Shown: positions 27,444-37,019 of the stretch, one piece after another | Position numbering within the stretch: position 1 is the first letter of the stretch | How the letters are laid out: every line of letters starts with the position of its first letter | Origin: Scytonema hofmannii PCC 7110 | Lineage (GTDB): Bacteria > Cyanobacteriota > Cyanobacteriia > Cyanobacteriales > Nostocaceae | Assembly: GCF_000346485.2 (NCBI RefSeq) | Contig: NZ_KQ976354.1 | Span: 62,001-126,000 of the forward strand | Reading direction: 5' to 3' | DNA length: 64,000 bases | Program-made: the position numbers and the translations under genes | Notes under the pieces: model-generated | Told to the model about the DNA's origin: nothing | The model's database searches: none | The model's input: only the letters and a program-made list of their open reading frames with translations

Positions 27444-28112
27444 TCAATTCTCTGGATAACGAATGGCTAGCTTATCCACTACCATAGTGACTCCTGTAGT
27501 ATAAGAAGCTGTGTTATGGGCTGCTCGCCATGCTGCCCAATTAGGAACAAAACCTATTAAAGAAACTCTACTGTTCTCTACTATTACATTTACATCTTCA
27601 GCTTCCACATCCATGTTGCTTTCCAAAGCATTCTCAATGGATTTTGCAATCTCCTCATCTCGAGCGTCTTTAGTAGGTACAACTGCTAGTTCATTGATAA
27701 CATCTATGACTCCAGTAATTCCATAAGCAATATCTTCCGCCTGAAATTTCTTCCAAAAAGCATCTACTGTACCATGGAGAGTTAGTAAACCTCCAATAAC
27801 ACTGACATCTATCTTATTGTCGTCAATATCCGGGTTTCTAGCGAGACTATTTACAACATTTGATGCAACTTCTTCATCTGTAAGGACGGGTGTCATAGGC
27901 AGATACTGGACCCATAATTGATTGTTTATCTTAAGTATTCCTACAACCTCTCTAACATCTTCCTCAACAATACGTTTAGCTCTAGAACTTGATACTGTAC
28001 CTGTAAGAGTGACTTTGGAATTATTAACTATTACATTAACTTCAGATGTGTTCGCACGGTCATCCCAGCAAAGTTTATCTACGATTATGGTTCTAAGTTC
28101 TTCGTCTGTCAT
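27444..28112 (-). CDS. Triple BON-domain protein
   Basis: The 222-residue protein consists of three BON domains in tandem. Each has the strand/helix pattern with a VTLTGTVSSSRAKRIVEEDV or LTLHGTVDAFWKKFQAED core. No signal peptide is visible, so it is probably cytoplasmic. BON domains bind phospholipid or protect against osmotic stress, as in OsmY. GGAGGGTGTT before the ATG marks the start. The TCCAC-class promoter c lies about 100 bases upstream and divergent copy k serves the next gene. Confidence 0.85.
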   Translation of the reverse strand: MTDEELRTIIVDKLCWDDRANTSEVNVIVNNSKVTLTGTVSSSRAKRIVEEDVREVVGILKINNQLWVQYLPMTPVLTDEEVASNVVNSLARNPDIDDNKIDVSVIGGLLTLHGTVDAFWKKFQAEDIAYGITGVIDVINELAVVPTKDARDEEIAKSIENALESNMDVEAEDVNVIVENSRVSLIGFVPNWAAWRAAHNTASYTTGVTMVVDKLAIRYPEN

Positions 28113-28210
28113 AACACCCTCCTTAGTCGAACTTGTTCGCCTATAAATGTATAGCTACTCTAATAACCACTTATCAACCGGACTGTCTGAACGAGCAAAC
28201 GCCCAGTCAG

Positions 28211-28242
28211 ATAATATCTCTAAATAGTGGAAAACTTGTGGA
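28211..28242 (-). promoter_or_regulatory. Class-TCCAC promoter, copy c
   Basis: Exact TCCACAAGTTTTCCAC, 10 bases, then TATTAT. It drives the BON gene and lies back to back with copy k. Confidence 0.72.
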
Positions 28243-28330
28243 GCCTCCTTGCAATACTACCAAAATTGAATATGAACTATAAAGCAGTCAGATAAATATA
28301 TCCAATATTAATTGTTTGCAATTCCTCATC

Positions 28331-28362
28331 TGCTCAAGTTTTCCACTTTTAAGTTCTATCTT
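28331..28362 (+). promoter_or_regulatory. Class-TCCAC promoter, copy k (relaxed)
   Basis: TGCTCAAGTTTTCCAC keeps AAGTTTTCCAC, then 10 bases and TATCTT. It points to the gene at 28440, 77 bases on. Confidence 0.58.
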
Positions 28363-28439
28363 TTAAAGATGAGTCTAAAATACGTGGTATCTCCCGATTA
28401 GAACTGCCCATTCTTGCTGTTAATTTGAGATAGACAACT

Positions 28440-28841
28440 ATGAGCGCTCAAATATATTCTTTTCCAGAACCATCAAGCAAGCTCAAAATAAAAACAACAA
28501 TGACAGGACACGCTACTAAAACTATTCAGCTGAACTCGCTAGCTGATTTAGATCGGATTGTATCCGAACAGTTTGATTTACCTGCACGTCCATATTCAAC
28601 AGATATTAACGCTGCTTTGCAATTAGTTGCCGACGTTTTGGAAAACTTTGAGTGTCCTCACTTTGAAATATCTCATCGTGAGTCTAATGCTTTTCCAGGT
28701 CTACCGTTTGCCGTCAGCTTTAACCAAGAAAGATGGACCTATGGCAAAACAGCGCCTTTAGCGATTTGTCACGACGCTTTGCATAAGTTCAAAGGAGTTG
28801 CAGTCACAATTCCTGGAAGTTACTACTGGAATCTAGACTAA
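28440..28841 (+). CDS. Uncharacterised protein (133 residues)
   Basis: The product is soluble, with no signal peptide and no motif I recognise. A segment LNSLADLDRIVSEQFDLPAR is followed by an acidic helix and a C-terminal part with two cysteines and several aromatics (YYWNLD end). The first 20 residues are low complexity, so the true start may be the ATG at 28500. It shares a divergent regulatory region with the BON gene, each with its own TCCAC-class promoter, which argues that it is real and stress-linked. Confidence 0.6.
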   Translation: MSAQIYSFPEPSSKLKIKTTMTGHATKTIQLNSLADLDRIVSEQFDLPARPYSTDINAALQLVADVLENFECPHFEISHRESNAFPGLPFAVSFNQERWTYGKTAPLAICHDALHKFKGVAVTIPGSYYWNLD

Positions 28842-29045
28842 CGAATTTTTAAGTGTTCTCTACTGAGGACACACAAAAACTCCTGTATCTAGCAGATAAT
28901 TAGAAATAGAAGCAAATTTTGGTAACAGAAGCAGTAGAACTTTAACTTTACACAGTTCTTTAAAAAATATAATTAAGTCCGGTCATTGTTAGGACAGAAA
29001 GTTTTGACAAATTGTAAGAAAATAGTAGAATATGTAGAATGAAAG

Positions 29046-29435
29046 ATGATAACAATGACAGCTAAACAAATTCTAGTTATTGATGATGAAGAGGATATTC
29101 GCAAGTTAATTCAGACCTGTTTGGAGATCATGGGAGGCTGGCAAGTGCTAACAGCCCCATCAGGTCGCGAAGGGCTGCTATTGGCTCAGTCTGCTCAGCC
29201 TGATGCTATTCTTCTAGATGTCATGATGCCTGATATAGACGGTCCGACCACCTTTCAACAGCTACAGGCAAATCCATCAACTAAGGATATTCCTGTAATT
29301 TTACTAACCGCTAGAGGGCAAGCTGCCGAACATCGTCAGTTTGCTCAAATGGGTGTGACAGGTGTAATTAAGAAACCTTTTAATCCTCATAAACTAGCTG
29401 ACCAAGTAGCGACAGCTTTAAGCCCAAATGTTTAA
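29046..29435 (+). CDS. Stand-alone response-regulator receiver
   Basis: The 129-residue protein is a single receiver domain: acidic DDEED at 14-18, phospho-acceptor D in LLDVMMPDIDG near 60, T in LLTARG and K in IKKPFNP. There is no output domain, so it acts in a phosphorelay or by binding partners (CheY-like). No kinase gene adjoins. The ATG at 29055 is an alternative start. Confidence 0.9.
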   Translation: MITMTAKQILVIDDEEDIRKLIQTCLEIMGGWQVLTAPSGREGLLLAQSAQPDAILLDVMMPDIDGPTTFQQLQANPSTKDIPVILLTARGQAAEHRQFAQMGVTGVIKKPFNPHKLADQVATALSPNV

Positions 29436-29627
29436 TTCATATTGTTAGCTATTTAAGTTGAGCTAATAACATTATTTCCTTAAAGCACTATGGTTATTAT
29501 CTACAAAGGGGAGCAAAGGTGTCGTTTACGTAATATATAGCGGTTTTCAGTTGGTTGCAATACATTGATAATGGTCTTGTGGAACGGATGAGACGCCTGT
29601 TCTAGGGGAAAACTAGATTTCCAGTTC

Positions 29628-29651
29628 CCTCCCCTTTTCTAAGGGGAGGGC
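29628..29651. terminator. Strong hairpin between convergent genes
   Basis: CCCTCCCCTT pairs with AAGGGGAGGG over a 4-base loop between the receiver gene and the leftward tamB remnant. It may terminate both. The rest of the 29436-29805 gap is repeat-like AT-rich DNA. Confidence 0.5.
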
Positions 29652-29805
29652 TAGGGTGGGGTAAAAACAATGCTAAAACCTCGATTTGTCAGATCTTACA
29701 GACTTGTATGTACACTGTAGCTTTATTAAGGGAGGCGAGGTGGGATCATCTGTCGCTAACATTTGGAGAAACGGTATAAGATGATAGGAAATTACGGTGT
29801 TTTTG

Positions 29806-31878
29806 TTAAAACCGAGTCTCGTACTGAATTTCAAATCTACTTTCGTCTTCCAAATCGGTAGAGCCTCGCATCAGAATTTCGTCATTGACTCGGTAAAGCA
29901 AATTATAACGGAAAGATTCATTGGTCAGAAAAACCCGTGATAGGGAGACAGAGAAATTTTCAGTAATATCAAACACTCCCTCTGCTGCTAAGCTTAAAAC
30001 CGAAGCCCGTGATGATTCATTAGCGACAGTGGTAGGATACACCCGGAAGGTACTAAAGCCGATCGCTTGTCCTATTGCACTAATGTTTTCTTGCAAACCA
30101 CTCAACAAAGTAGAACCAGCAAAGGTAGCAATTCCCAATGCTGAATCTGTCTGACCTAAAGTATTGATAATAGAACCACCTAACAACGCAATAATTTCTG
30201 ATTCACTCCGACCGGGTGTACTTGTTAATTCCAGATTGTCAGCTAATTCACTAGCGGGTCCTCTGACTCTGGCTTCAACGCGAACAGTTTCTAAAGTTCC
30301 TAAGCTGGTGACAGCTGGAATATCGCTAATTTCAGCAGAAAAAGGCGAGTTTTGAATACGGTTTCCAGTCGATAACGCTCCTGTTGTCTCTGGTACAAAT
30401 GCTACAAGTCGGACATCAAGGACGGGGTTGAGTCCTCCACTAGAAGTAAACACTGCGGTGTGTTCGTAACCCCGTGCTAAGGTAAACTGAGTAGTAAATA
30501 AGTTAACTTGTCCTCCTGTAAGACGAATAACACCTTGAGGACGAGGATTTGCTAAGTTGCCATTAATAGTTAGGTCGCCTTTTGTTTCAAAACTCAGTAT
30601 GGATTCACTCAGGAGATCGCCTCCAGGAACAAAGTCTCCAAATAATGGCTGAGTTGTTATCCGAACATCATCGCCTAAAACAAGCCGTAAATTTTCAAAG
30701 TCTATAGGTATAGGCGAACGGGCGGTTGTAGTTGCAGCGCTTCTCGTTGAACTACCTGATTCTCTTCTCCTCTCAAAAGTTGTGGTGGCTGATGTAGGTG
30801 GAGTATTAGCATCTTGTCCTATCTTGACTCGACCATCGCTCAAGCGAATTTCTCCGCCAATTTCCGGGTTAAACACTGTTCCCCCAATGACGACATTACC
30901 ACTGACATCGCCTTGATACAACTCTTGTACTTGCAAATCCAGGTTTTGTAGCGATACCGTGAGAGGATTATTAATAGCTTCTTGTTGTACTTGAGGTATT
31001 TTATACAGGGGAATGACTCCCTCCGCAGTCAATCGACCCCCATTGTACTCTCCTTGAACGCCTTCGACGATCGCTCTATTCCCATTAAATTGCAACGTTC
31101 CTGTGACATCTGTTAATGGTTCGGTCAGCGCCGCGACCTGCAAAGTAGCATTTTTGACTGTGGTATTTCCCGTAATAATTGGTTGGTTTAAAGTGCCTCC
31201 AACTTCTACATTCAGTTGTCCAGTTCCATTGACCCAAGTCACTGCATCGGTAAATAGATTTAACAGCGCTAAGCCCTCATCTTGCACGTTGGCTGTGACG
31301 CTAATTTGATTGCTATCTGGCTGCGTGTCAGCGCTCGGCAAGGCAATGGGTACGCTTCCTTGAATTTCTAATGGCTGCGTACCTGCCACTAACACGTTAG
31401 TGGCAAAATTGAAACGAGCATCGTTATAGTTGAAGCTCAATTCTCCTGACTGCACGGGTTGCTTGTTTACGGTTGCATCGACTAACGTGACTTCTCCAAT
31501 GGCTTCGGGGTCTTCTAAACTCCCTCCCAGAGTGGCAACAGCATCGACTTGACCTGTGACATCAACTGGATATCTTTCTATAAAAGGCTGAACTAATGAT
31601 AGAGGCAGATTTGAAACGCGCACTTGTCCCGATAGTTCTTGACTTCCTAACTGTCCTGTGAAAGCCAGTCGCCCTTGTTCTAAATTAACGCGCAGTGGTA
31701 ATAGTGTGATGCTCTCATCTGTATAAGTTCCTCTAGCTATGAATTGTTCAATAGTGTATTCTCCCCATTGCGCTTCAGTGCTTTGAAGATTAAAGTCCGC
31801 ATTCAATCCTGTTTGCAACGAGCCTGTTATCTCGATTTGTCCGGTGAGAGTCCCTTGTAATTCTGCAAGTGTTGGCAA
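29806..31878 (-). pseudogene. tamB: TamB-like translocation/assembly protein, C-terminal piece
   Basis: This 690-residue frame has the repetitive beta-strand pattern of TamB/DUF490 (GTLTGQIEITGSL; VRVEARVRGPASELADNLEL; STPGRSESEIIALLGG) and ends in a strand with terminal phenylalanine (FEIQYETRF). TamB works with an Omp85 protein in outer-membrane lipid or protein transport. It is in the same frame as the N-terminal piece but is separated from the middle piece by a lost base in a short A/T run near 31937. The gene is broken at least twice. Confidence 0.8.
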
Positions 31879-31925
31879 TCTCTGTGTTTCTTCACGCTGT
31901 ATGCGCTGTTGTGCTACGCGGTTTT

Positions 31926-32420
31926 CTATTTTCTCGAAAACTCTAACTGGGCGAGTAAATCTGTATTGGGTAAACCAATCGGCTTTGTTTGAAGTACTTC
32001 TGCTCCCGCTAATTCCGGAGTCTGCAAGCCGGAAGAAAGGTCTTGATAACCAAAAATGTTGAATGCTTGTAATATTTTCTGGATTCTGGCAGAGTCAAAA
32101 CTAATTTGGGTTTGAAATTGAGGGTTGTTTCCAGTTTGTAAGTTTCCGCTTAAGGATATGCGACTATCATCTAGAAATAACTCCCCATCAGTTAGCGTTG
32201 CAACACCATTGGCAAAATTGATGCGCCCTCGGAATTCATCTGCTGTGGCTCTACCAACTCTAGGTTGAGCGATCGCTACGTCTCCTACAACTGTAAACTG
32301 GTCTAAATTAATCGCTAAATCCCCAGATATTTGTCCGGCTAGAGGTTGTAAATTGGGATTATATCCAGGAATGAAGTTTTCTAGAACCGCCACAGGAAAG
32401 TCTTGCACGTTGACGAGCAA
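31926..32420 (-). pseudogene. tamB: TamB-like protein, middle piece
   Basis: This 164-residue frame continues the beta-helical pattern (LAGQISGDLAINL; VGRATADEFRGRINFANGVA). Its last codons run to a stop just where adding one base in the A/T run at 31937-31940 restores LEFFEKIENRVAQQRIQREE and joins the C-terminal piece. Confidence 0.72.
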
Positions 32421-32589
32421 GGTTTCTCCCTCAGTTCTGCCAGTTGCGACGTATTACTAGATAGCGGAAACTTGAAGTATCTTGGAGTCAATCATAGTCA
32501 ATCGTTCTCATCAAAGTTTCCCAGTATTCACTCACACTTTTATTAGCATCAATTGCTTTCTTCTTTGAGTTTTTTCCAGGTGGCTGGTG

Positions 32590-34101
32590 TCAAGTCGCTT
32601 GAACATTGGAGAGAGCAAGCGTTAAAGGCTGTTTACCGCCAACAGAGCCTGTCACTTGGGCATTGGCGGTGACATTACCAATGGTGATGGGAGTTGAGAA
32701 GCCATATTTCTGTGCGATCGCATCTGCTGGAACACCTTGGGCTTGAAAGTTAAAGTTCACCTGATTTTGTTTGCGTCCAAGTTGAACCTTACCGTTTCCA
32801 ACGATTTGCCCTCCTGCAACTGGGGTTAACCGCAGGTTGGATACAGTCAGTTGAGATGCAGTTTCTGAGATATTCAATCGGAAGGCAGTGCTAATATCCT
32901 TAAAAGGAACGCGGTCAATTTGAGCGGGTTTTGTAGTGCTAGCGGTTCCGCTCAAAACTGGTTGTTTGATAGATCCGTTCAACTTAATATTTGCTTGTAG
33001 TTCTCCTGCTACCGGAACTGGCACATCGACATTCAGTGTGTCTACAACGTTTTTAGCACTAACTGGTTTGGTTTGAGCTACGACATTGAATCCTGTTTGA
33101 GTACCAACTGTTCCATTTGCTATCAGGGGAACTTTTCCATAGTTTGCACTGAGATTTTCTAAAGTAACCTGTTGACCCTGGAAAATTAATCTTCCACTTG
33201 CATTAGTGAACTTTTGTGGAACGTTTTGAATCTTAGCAGTAACGCGATCGACATTAGCTGTTCCTGTTACAGCAATTTCTGGCTGAGCCGTTGGTTGGTA
33301 TTGAACTGTTAGGTCACCATCTACACGACCCGCTTGCAGGATAATTGGTAACTCAATTAATCGACTGATATCAGCTGCTTGTGCATTTTGCGCTTGGACT
33401 TTAAGGTTTGTTTGTAGTGTTTTGAGTTGCGTCTCTCCATTTAACTTTAATACCCCTCCCCTAGTAGGTTGAGCGCTAATTTGATAATTAATCTTTTGAT
33501 TTTGAGATAAAATCCGAGCAGTTCCATTGACCGCATCTAATGTTACATCACCATTAGGCTTTCCTGGTCTAGGTATTGGATTTAATACCACATTACCATT
33601 CTGAAGCCGAAGAGTCTGTAACTCAGTTTGAATAAAACCTCTTCCCTCTCCAGTTTTAAGTTGAGTCGTTATCCAGCGTCCCTGCTTATCCTGGTCAATG
33701 TATGCATTTGGCTGAACAAGAGTGACATCTAATTCCAAAGTTCGAGTGAAAAGGAGCTCCAACGGAGAAAACTCAACCTCCACAGCTTTTGCAGCCACTC
33801 GGTCGGGATCTGTAGGGGTTGCTGGTATTGATAGAGAGCCAAACCTAAGACTTGTTAGGGAAAAACGCTCAACTTTTCCTATTTTTATAGGTCTTCCTAG
33901 TAGCTGTTTGAGATTTCTTTCAACTAAAGGCGCTAAATCTTGATAGACAAAATTTCTCAACCACAAAGCACCGCCAGCGATCGCAACTAGCAGAATGACA
34001 CATAAAATTAGACTAATACGTCCTAATAGAAAGAGCCTTAAACGAGGATTAGGTGGACGATTTGGCTCTTGTTCGTTTCCTAAATGTGGAGAACGCTTCA
34101 T
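32590..34101 (-). pseudogene. tamB: TamB-like protein, N-terminal piece
   Basis: This 503-residue frame has the TamB N-terminus: proline-rich cytosolic leader, one membrane anchor (ISLILCVILLVAIAGGALWL), then LVERNLKQLLGRPIKIGKVE. It ends at a TGA after LALSNVQAT. The next 150 bases to the middle piece do not translate as TamB, so there is an insertion or replacement at this junction. Total coding length is also shorter than usual cyanobacterial TamB. A TCCAC-class promoter is upstream. Confidence 0.78.
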
Positions 34102-34343
34102 AAGTCGTTACCAGCATTGTTTACCGCTATCGAGTAGTTGACGTGCGCTTGCTTTGGGTAAAGTAATTTGAGCATTATCTTCCTTACCTTATAAGAAGAA
34201 ATAGGCATTGCACAATTCAAATATGAATTTAGTCTAGTTATTTCTAAACCATTTTAAATGTGCAATACCTAACCATTGGTAAGAGGGCAAATTGAGGTTA
34301 AGTTGTTGAATGCTAGTTAAATTACTTAACTGCATTTAACTTG

Positions 34344-34375
34344 AGAGTATCTTCAAAAGGTGGAAAACTTGTGGA
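34344..34375 (-). promoter_or_regulatory. Class-TCCAC promoter, copy d
   Basis: Exact TCCACAAGTTTTCCAC, 10 bases, then TACTCT. It points to the tamB remnant and predicts a leader of about 235 bases that resembles the leader of copy b. Confidence 0.7.
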
Positions 34376-34405
34376 GTCTCAAGCAGTTTATAATGTGGCG
34401 ATGCA

Positions 34406-35482
34406 TTACCGAGCCGCAATTTTTTCACTCACTGTTGATTGTACCCTTTGAGCAAGGTCATTTGATATAGGTATGTATCCAAGCTGTAAAGCGTATTTGT
34501 CACCTTCAGTCAACGCCCAGTTAACAAAGTTTTTGAGAGCAGTCGCTTTGGCAGGATTATCGTAGTCGTTATACAACAGGAGCCAAGTTAGACCCACAAT
34601 TGGATAGGATTGCTCTCCAGAAGGGTCTGGAATTTCTAAGGCAAAGTTTTGTGGAATTGTCTGTCCTTCCAAAGCTCTAGCAGCAGACTCTGGTGATGGA
34701 GCTACAAATTGACCGGCTTTATTTTCCAAAGTTGCTATGTTTAAGTTATTTTCCTTGGCATAGGCATACTCAACGTAACCGATCGCTCCCTGAGTTTGTT
34801 GAATTTGGGCTGTTATTCCTTCATTGCCTTTAGCTCCGATTCCCACAGGCCAACTGACTGACTTACCAACACCCGCCTTCCAATTGGGACAAGCCTTGCT
34901 AATGTGATTGGTAAAAAGGAAAGTAGTCCCGCTACCGTCAGCGCGACGAACAAAGGCGATGGGAGTATTGGGTAGATTAACATTGGGGTTTTGCTTGGCA
35001 ATTAACGGATTGTCCCATGTTTTGATATCACCCCGGACAATACCACAGTAAGCTTGGCGTGAAAGCCTCAAATCTTTGACATTACCTCCTAAATTGTAAG
35101 CAAAAACGACAGCACCACCTGTTAACGGTACTTGAATTGGTTCAGAATTGTATTTTGCCCGGAATTGTTCGCGTTCTTTTTCTGTTAGAGGTGCATCGGT
35201 TGCTCCGAAATCTACAGTTCTCTCTAAATACTGATTAACACCAGCACCACTACCTATTGATTGGTAGTTAATTTTGACATTTGGGTTTTGTTGGTTATAC
35301 ACATTGAACCAAGATTGATACAAGGGAGCAGGAAAGGATGCTCCAGCACCAGTAAGAGAGACTTGGTTACCTGGAGTCTGTGGTTGGCAAGATAATAAAC
35401 CTGTAGTCAGTGCTACTCCAGTTACTGTGAGAATCCAATAAGGAGTTTTTGTATGATTAGAGTTGCCAAATTTTTGTAACAT
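34406..35482 (-). CDS. pstS: Phosphate ABC transporter substrate-binding protein
   Basis: The 358-residue lipoprotein has a lipobox in ALTTGLLSCQ near residue 32, then the PstS phosphate-binding pattern: LTGAGASFPAPLYQSWF, GSGAGVNQYLERTVDFGATDAPL, FVRRADGSGTTFLFTNHI. It binds phosphate in the periplasm. No pstC, pstA or pstB lies nearby, so this is an orphan binding protein. It may supply an unlinked transporter. Confidence 0.93.
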   Translation of the reverse strand: MLQKFGNSNHTKTPYWILTVTGVALTTGLLSCQPQTPGNQVSLTGAGASFPAPLYQSWFNVYNQQNPNVKINYQSIGSGAGVNQYLERTVDFGATDAPLTEKEREQFRAKYNSEPIQVPLTGGAVVFAYNLGGNVKDLRLSRQAYCGIVRGDIKTWDNPLIAKQNPNVNLPNTPIAFVRRADGSGTTFLFTNHISKACPNWKAGVGKSVSWPVGIGAKGNEGITAQIQQTQGAIGYVEYAYAKENNLNIATLENKAGQFVAPSPESAARALEGQTIPQNFALEIPDPSGEQSYPIVGLTWLLLYNDYDNPAKATALKNFVNWALTEGDKYALQLGYIPISNDLAQRVQSTVSEKIAAR

Positions 35483-35560
35483 GATGACATTTTACTTTGA
35501 GAGATATTTAACTGAGCAGAAAATTTCGTCATTCCAATGATGGAGTTGTTTTTAGAAGTT

Positions 35561-36421
35561 CTACTCACCGACACTCAATTGCTGTAAAGAAATTTGTTTG
35601 CTGATACTTTCTACAGCAAGTGTTAGCGATCGCATCAGTTCGGAATTTTCGCTATAGTCAACAGGTGCGAGGTTGGCAACTCTCTGACTTTGAGTAATTC
35701 TTAACTCCCGTCCCCAATCTGTTGGCTTACCGTCCTTATAAAGACCAATAGCTGTACCCTGTTCTTGATTCATCAGGGAAAAACAGGGAATATCTGATGC
35801 ACCATCCCCTATATAAATGACTTGCGTTAGTGGTACGTGCAATTCTTCTGCGGGTACATCTCGATAGACAAAAGTTTGCCCATCATCTTGTTGATGCTCA
35901 ATTCCTTTTGCCAGTTGAAATAAATACCGGGTTTTCTCAGTATGGGTCACAATTTTCTTCAAAAACTCGATTCCGCCATATTGATTGTAGTGAAATTCAC
36001 AGCCCCACATTCTTTGAAAATTTGGGGCTATGCAGTTGTGACAAGCAACTTCCACCATGCCGCAGGTAATCAGATAAAATTCAACTTCTACCTTTGGGTT
36101 GACTTCACTAGCGCTTTGTCGCAAACGCTCAAACATTTTAGTAACACCATCAAAGGGAGCTAATTTTTGACCAAATCTGGCAATATATTCCCGTGTAATT
36201 TTGTTGTCTTGTCGTTTTGATTCTTCAATCAGGGCGTAAAACCTGGCAAGAATTTTATCCCAGCCTTTGTCAATCAAGGGTTGAATTCGCTCCCGACGGA
36301 ATTTAAGAGCGTCAATATCCAAGCTAAAGAGCAGGCTATCAACGGTATCTGGTACAAGGGTGTCGTCAAAGTCGAAAACTACAGCGATACGATTAGAAAA
36401 GGGTTTGGTCGAAACAGTCAT
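35561..36421 (-). CDS. HAD-superfamily phosphatase
   Basis: The 286-residue protein has HAD motif I (VFDFDDTLVPDT), motif II (LITCG) and a late motif (IYIGDGASDIPCF), with a helical cap between. The order is that of phosphoserine-phosphatase-like HADs (subfamily IB). The substrate cannot be told. It is followed by a small membrane gene read from the same strand upstream. Confidence 0.85.
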   Translation of the reverse strand: MTVSTKPFSNRIAVVFDFDDTLVPDTVDSLLFSLDIDALKFRRERIQPLIDKGWDKILARFYALIEESKRQDNKITREYIARFGQKLAPFDGVTKMFERLRQSASEVNPKVEVEFYLITCGMVEVACHNCIAPNFQRMWGCEFHYNQYGGIEFLKKIVTHTEKTRYLFQLAKGIEHQQDDGQTFVYRDVPAEELHVPLTQVIYIGDGASDIPCFSLMNQEQGTAIGLYKDGKPTDWGRELRITQSQRVANLAPVDYSENSELMRSLTLAVESISKQISLQQLSVGE

Positions 36422-36436
36422 AACAAAAAGCTCTCA

Positions 36437-36898
36437 CTATGGTCTTTTAGCAAAAGTATTGGTAATTTTAGATAAAATCCTCAAGTAGCCAGGATGATTA
36501 GTTAAAAGTCGAGCAATTAATGGCAAAATAACCAGCGTTATAGATGTGGCAAAAATTAGCGATCGCGTTAAAAAGATAAGTCCTAAAAATAACAACCAAC
36601 TGGGAATAATTAAGACAGCTAAAAGTATTGCGGTACGTCCAGCGAACTTATACCTTCTCCAGCGAAGCATTAACCAGCAACCTAATATTTCTCCCAAGCT
36701 TGCACATATTGTCAAACCAAATATTAGGGGAGTTGTTGCGAGAGTAAGGAGTTCAATTCGAGTCGTGTAAAACCCTGTTAGAAAAAGTCCTAACGCTATA
36801 AATAGTAATGCACCACTGAGTCCTCCAACTACAGATGCTATGTATCCTTTTGATTTTTTATTTGCGTAACTCATATAACTTGAATTTTTAACATCCAC
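36437..36898 (-). CDS. Four-helix membrane protein of unknown function
   Basis: The 153-residue protein has four transmembrane segments (IASVVGGLSGALLFIALGLF; LLTLATTPLIFGLTICASLG; AILLAVLIIPSWLLFLGLIF; FATSITLVILPLIARLL). A basic loop MLRWRRYKF sits in the middle. No family is recognised. The ATG at 36874 is an alternative start. Its gene lies 15 bases before the HAD phosphatase on the same strand. Confidence 0.6.
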   Translation of the reverse strand: MDVKNSSYMSYANKKSKGYIASVVGGLSGALLFIALGLFLTGFYTTRIELLTLATTPLIFGLTICASLGEILGCWLMLRWRRYKFAGRTAILLAVLIIPSWLLFLGLIFLTRSLIFATSITLVILPLIARLLTNHPGYLRILSKITNTFAKRP

Positions 36899-37019
36899 GC
36901 TTATCCAATAACACCAAGCAACTGCAACAACTGTCTTCCATCTTCACTAGTTCCATTCGCTCTCCTTGCTATTTTTGCTAAAGTGCGATCGCAAATCTTG
37001 TAGCGATCGTACTTGAGTT

